Below are positions 60,739-64,000 of a DNA stretch of 64,000 nucleotides, in pieces. The notes under the pieces were generated by a model. It was not told the origin of the DNA, made no database searches, and saw only the letters and a program-made list of their open reading frames with translations. Position 1 is the first letter of the stretch, and each line of letters starts with the position of its first letter. Source of the DNA: Ruminococcus sp. (GTDB lineage: Bacteria > Bacillota > Clostridia > Oscillospirales > Ruminococcaceae); contig JAEEVL010000005.1 in NCBI GenBank assembly GCA_016290875.1, forward strand, positions 62,001 to 126,000, given 5' to 3'. Made by a program: the position numbers and the translations under genes.

Positions 60739-61466
60739 TCACCGCCTTTCAATACCTGCATTATATGTCCTCGCATTATCTCATAGCCGTTCGTGCATAT
60801 CAGCAGAACTGCCACAAGATAGCGTCTGTGTCTTTCAAGGGACTTCCTCTCTACGTGAGCACCCTCTGCCAGCCTTGCTATCGGGACTTTCTTCGTTCTG
60901 AGAAAGTCGGCGAGAAGGTCGGGATCGTTCCTCGCATAGCGCACGGCTTTCTGACATATCTCAAGAGTTCTGCGCTGACGGGGAGAGTTTTCTGCGACGT
61001 CGCTCATCGAAACGCCGAAATCGTGCATCTGCAGAGAGAGTTCGTCGATCTCCTGCTGTGTGGCTTCTCGGAGCTCGGCGCTGCCGTAGTCATCGTTTGC
61101 ATCGGCAACTGTGTCAATAAGCTGATTGTCGTTTTCATCCGGCTGGTCAAGAGAGATAAGACCTTTGCTTCTTTTTTCCTTGCGGAAGTTGTCTATCAGC
61201 CGGTTCTTTATGTAAAGCGCGGCGAATTTAAGGAAAGATCCGCGCAGTCTGGAATATTTTTTTATGGCTTCGTAGAAAGCGAACATCGCTATGCTCAGTT
61301 CGTCGTCACTCTGATCGGGCGGACGATTGATAAACGCAGCTACCTCGGAACGTATAAATGGCATATACGCTGAGATCAGCTCGTCAGCAGCGCGGCTGTC
61401 CTCTTTAGCCTCGTAGACTTTTGCTATGAGCTGTTTAGCGTCGGGTTCCAAAGATACCACCCCCAT
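60735..61466 (-). CDS. sigI: RNA polymerase sigma factor SigI
   Basis: The protein has 243 residues. The SigI-type region 2 is visible in YMPFIRSEVAAFINRPPDQSDDELSIAMFAFYEAIKKYSRLRGSFLKFAALYIKNRLIDNFRKEKR. The C-terminal SigI domain (VPIARLAEGAHVERKSLERHRRYLVAVLLICTNGYE) replaces a normal region 4. In Clostridium thermocellum, SigI factors switch on cellulosome genes when the partner RsgI senses polysaccharide. It is divergent from a GH5-dockerin gene, a natural target. The leader has a hairpin (GCAGCT...AGCTGC, 61482-61516). Confidence 0.92.
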   Translation of the reverse strand: MGVVSLEPDAKQLIAKVYEAKEDSRAADELISAYMPFIRSEVAAFINRPPDQSDDELSIAMFAFYEAIKKYSRLRGSFLKFAALYIKNRLIDNFRKEKRSKGLISLDQPDENDNQLIDTVADANDDYGSAELREATQQEIDELSLQMHDFGVSMSDVAENSPRQRRTLEICQKAVRYARNDPDLLADFLRTKKVPIARLAEGAHVERKSLERHRRYLVAVLLICTNGYEIMRGHIMQVLKGGE

Positions 61467-61629
61467 ATTGTTTATAGTATGCGCAGCTATTTTCCCGAAA
61501 CCGGGGTAGGAGCTGCATAATTAAAAAATAAACTTCTGTTTATATAATAGCAGAAAAAATGTTTTTTTGCAAGTATTGTTCATATATTGCGCTTTGTTCA
61601 TTTAATCCACCTTTTAAGCAGATTATGGG

Positions 61630-61658
61630 TTGCAAAAATATGATAGTTAGTGTATAAT
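61630..61658 (+). promoter_or_regulatory. Possible sigma-A promoter of the GH5 gene
   Basis: TTGCAA (61630-61635) and TATAAT (61653-61658) are separated by 17 bases. A SigI-type promoter in the same gap cannot be excluded. Confidence 0.6.
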
Positions 61659-61732
61659 GATTATATATATGTCACAATCACGGTGCTTTGGAGGAAGAGT
61701 TCCGTGAAAACCAATACAAAGGAGTTGTACAG

Positions 61733-64000
61733 ATGGAAAAAACTAAATTACTTTCAACAGCAGTCTCAGCAGCGGTCTTTCTGAATTTTGCCGCACTAAT
61801 GCCGCCTGCACCGGTCTCGGCTGCTGATGTCGGAGAGATGCGCAGTATGTCCACTCTTGAGATAGTTCAGGATATGGGCATAGGAATCAATCTCGGCAAC
61901 ACTATGGAGGCAACAGGCGACTGGATAACAGGAAATACCGTTACCTCTTATGAGACTGCCTGGGGAAGCCCGGTCATTACAAAGGATATGATACAGGGCT
62001 ACCGCGATGAAGGATTCGGAGTAGTCAGAATACCGGTAGCCTGGTCGAACCTTATGTCAAAGGACGGCAGCTATACTATCAGTTCTGACCTTATGAAGAG
62101 AGTTACCCAGCTCGTTGACTGGACTCTTGACTGCGATATGTATGCTATCGTTAATATCCACTGGGACGGCGGATGGCTCGAAAAATATCCCGACGATCCT
62201 GACGGATGCCTGAAGCGCTTTGAGCATATGTGGGAGCAGATAAGCGATAACTTCAAGGATTACGGCGATCACCTTATGTTCGAGGCACAGAACGAAGAGC
62301 TCGGCTGGAACTCTGTATGGAACCAGTGGAGCAATTCAGGTGACAAGAAGAAGGCATACGGCTATGTGAATCAAGTTAACAGGAAATTCGTTGATACGGT
62401 AAGAGCATCGGGAAGCAACAATACCTACCGTCATCTTCTCCTCTCAGGCTACAATACTTCAGTCGATCTTACCTGCGATCCTCTCTTCGAGCTTCCGTAC
62501 GATCCGGTAAACAGACTTGCTGTATCAGTTCACTACTACACCCCATCAGGCTTTGCTATCCTCGAAGAGGACGCTGACTGGGGCAAGGCTCAGTCAACAT
62601 GGGGCACTGATTCGGAAGTAGCTGAGCTGAAAAACTATATGAAGCTCCTCAAGGAGACTTTCGTTGACAAGGGGACTCCTGTTATCATAGGCGAATACGG
62701 CTGCCCCACAAAGAACAAGGATAAGGACTCGGTAAGAAAATTCCTCAAGTCGGTTTGTACAGAGGCTCTGAATAATGATCTCTGCCCTGTGCTCTGGGAT
62801 ACTCCCGAAGACAGCCACTATAACAGGACCACCTGCAAGCTCAGGGATTCTGAACTCAGCGCATTCTATCAGAAGACAGGCGAGGAGATCAGAAAGAAGA
62901 ATTCCGGCGGCGGAACTCCCGGTGAGGCGACCATCTACTACAAGGATACATTTGAGACCGGCACAGACAGCTGGAAGGGCAGAGGAAGCGCTAAGGTTAC
63001 CGCATCTTCTGATTTTGCATATGAAGGCAGCGGTTCGATATTCGTTTCCGGACGTGAGTCCTCATGGAACGGTGCAACCAAGGCTCTCGGCAGCGAATTC
63101 GTTGCCGGAAAGACCTACGCTTTCAGTGCTAACGTTATGTACAACAGCGGCGGAAGCTCTGATACTTTCTTTATGAAGCTCCAGTATAAGAATGCTTCCG
63201 GTGTTACAGATTATTCAGCTATCGCTGAGGTGACAACTGTCAAGGGCGTATGGAACCAGCTTGTGAATAACAGCTATACCATCCCTGCTGATGCAACTGA
63301 TATTGAGATATACATCGAAACAGAGAGCAGCACCAACAGCTTTTATGTTGACGAGGCTATCGGAGCTTCTGAGGGCGCTCTCGACGCAGGCAGTGTAAAG
63401 AGATTCAGCCGCGGCGACCTCAATTTTGACGGCGTTATCAATGTATTCGACCTTATGCTCGCGAAGAGAATGCTCTTCAAGACCTATACAGACGCATCTG
63501 CTGCAAAGTATGCAGACGCTGACGGAAACGGTGAATTTGAACTCAACGATGTTATCCTCATCAACCAGTTCATAATGGGCAGGATAAAGGAATTCCCGAC
63601 ACCTCCCAAGCCTGATAATATCTGGGACGATTACGTAGAGACAGCTTCTGCTCAGTGGATAAACTTCTACAAGAGCGGCATATGCAATATGGGCAATACC
63701 AGCCGTCTTGTTAAGAAGCTCGAAGCTGCTGAGAACGGAAAGTCACTCACACTTGCTTACCTCGGCGGTTCTATCACAGAGGGCAAGAATTACAGCACAC
63801 CTTTCTCAAACTACATCAAGAACACATTCTGCAAAGGCTCGTTCAAGGAAGTCAATGCAGGTCTCTCAGGTACTTCTTCCGTTGTAGGACTTGTCCGCAG
63901 CGAAAAGGACATCGTTAGTCAGAATCCTGATATCGTTGTTATCGAGTTCTCTGTAAACGACCACGAAGATATCCTCTACAAGAAGAGCTTTGAGAGCCTT
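61733..64000 (+). CDS. GH5 cellulase-CBM-dockerin-SGNH esterase, 3' end outside window
   Basis: 756 codons are visible. A signal peptide (to about 30) is followed by a GH5 domain (about 35-390) with acid/base Glu188 (EAQNEEL) and nucleophile Glu321 (IIGEYGCP), then a CBM22-like module (about 395-555). A dockerin follows (about 560-625; GDLNFDGVINVFDLMLAKRML and DADGNGEFELNDVILINQF). Then comes an SGNH/GDSL hydrolase beginning at about 650, with Ser680 in YLGGSITEG and a SVNDHE block before the edge. It joins endoglucanase or xyloglucanase action to ester removal in one cellulosomal protein, with the dockerin placed inside rather than at an end. AAAGGAG precedes the ATG. Confidence 0.94.
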   Translation, partial: MEKTKLLSTAVSAAVFLNFAALMPPAPVSAADVGEMRSMSTLEIVQDMGIGINLGNTMEATGDWITGNTVTSYETAWGSPVITKDMIQGYRDEGFGVVRIPVAWSNLMSKDGSYTISSDLMKRVTQLVDWTLDCDMYAIVNIHWDGGWLEKYPDDPDGCLKRFEHMWEQISDNFKDYGDHLMFEAQNEELGWNSVWNQWSNSGDKKKAYGYVNQVNRKFVDTVRASGSNNTYRHLLLSGYNTSVDLTCDPLFELPYDPVNRLAVSVHYYTPSGFAILEEDADWGKAQSTWGTDSEVAELKNYMKLLKETFVDKGTPVIIGEYGCPTKNKDKDSVRKFLKSVCTEALNNDLCPVLWDTPEDSHYNRTTCKLRDSELSAFYQKTGEEIRKKNSGGGTPGEATIYYKDTFETGTDSWKGRGSAKVTASSDFAYEGSGSIFVSGRESSWNGATKALGSEFVAGKTYAFSANVMYNSGGSSDTFFMKLQYKNASGVTDYSAIAEVTTVKGVWNQLVNNSYTIPADATDIEIYIETESSTNSFYVDEAIGASEGALDAGSVKRFSRGDLNFDGVINVFDLMLAKRMLFKTYTDASAAKYADADGNGEFELNDVILINQFIMGRIKEFPTPPKPDNIWDDYVETASAQWINFYKSGICNMGNTSRLVKKLEAAENGKSLTLAYLGGSITEGKNYSTPFSNYIKNTFCKGSFKEVNAGLSGTSSVVGLVRSEKDIVSQNPDIVVIEFSVNDHEDILYKKSFESL

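Overview
The window looks like a chromosomal segment of a fibrolytic, spore-forming Firmicute of the Ruminococcus type (closest in flavour to R. flavefaciens or R. champanellensis). This is inferred from type I dockerins with the Ruminococcus-style second repeat (NVFDLCLMKR), a GH5 cellulase, a PL1 pectate lyase, a CE2 esterase and a CE4 deacetylase, a SigI/RsgI pair, Clostridia-type sporulation genes (yqfC, yqfD, ylbJ, spoIIID), and Clostridia core genes (ireB, DUF1540, DUF1836).

Layout. 1-13 kb is mostly core: a penicillin-binding protein (cut by the left edge), purA, a repeat-bearing membrane protein, yqfC-yqfD, ylbJ, class II aldolase, DUF1540, ireB, a PdaA-like deacetylase, a lipoprotein and tyrS. 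A T-box leader of probable tyrosine specificity lies at 13.8-14.0 kb, but three unrelated genes separate it from tyrS. 14-20 kb is accessory: tRNA-Thr, a pair of AT-rich paralogs, a lone phage/plasmid SF3 helicase, and a run of small genes (two unknown, an HD hydrolase, an SMI1/KNR4 protein) separated by a recurring promoter-like repeat. 20-24 kb holds tandem secreted EF-hand zinc metallopeptidases with MITE-like palindromes. 24-33.5 kb holds a VTT membrane protein, a DUF1836/small-membrane/SPFH operon, spoIIID, and a cca-pflA operon ending in four tandem DUF3592-like paralogs.

33.5-48.2 kb is a dockerin gene island. It begins at tRNA-Ala, and a 203-bp copy of the tRNA 3' half plus downstream DNA recurs at 44.7 kb. 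It carries CE4-dockerin, DUF6055-like metallopeptidase-dockerin, PL1-dockerin and dockerin-CE2 genes. Two diverged copies of a [DUF6055-like + CE2] block have decayed reciprocally: one keeps CE2 and a gutted peptidase, the other keeps the peptidase (with one in-frame stop) and a scrap of CE2.

48-64 kb holds luxS, an intact IS110 element with a structured leader (possible bridge RNA) beside a candidate non-coding RNA, an ECF sigma factor/membrane receptor pair, manA-glucokinase, a second ECF sigma factor with a beta-propeller surface protein, a Pro-rich secreted protein, sigI-rsgI, and divergently a GH5-CBM-dockerin-SGNH enzyme cut by the right edge. The three membrane-linked sigma systems and the dockerin enzymes suggest a surface-sensing, plant-fibre-degrading lifestyle. 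Calls were made by reading the sequence; no database search was run.
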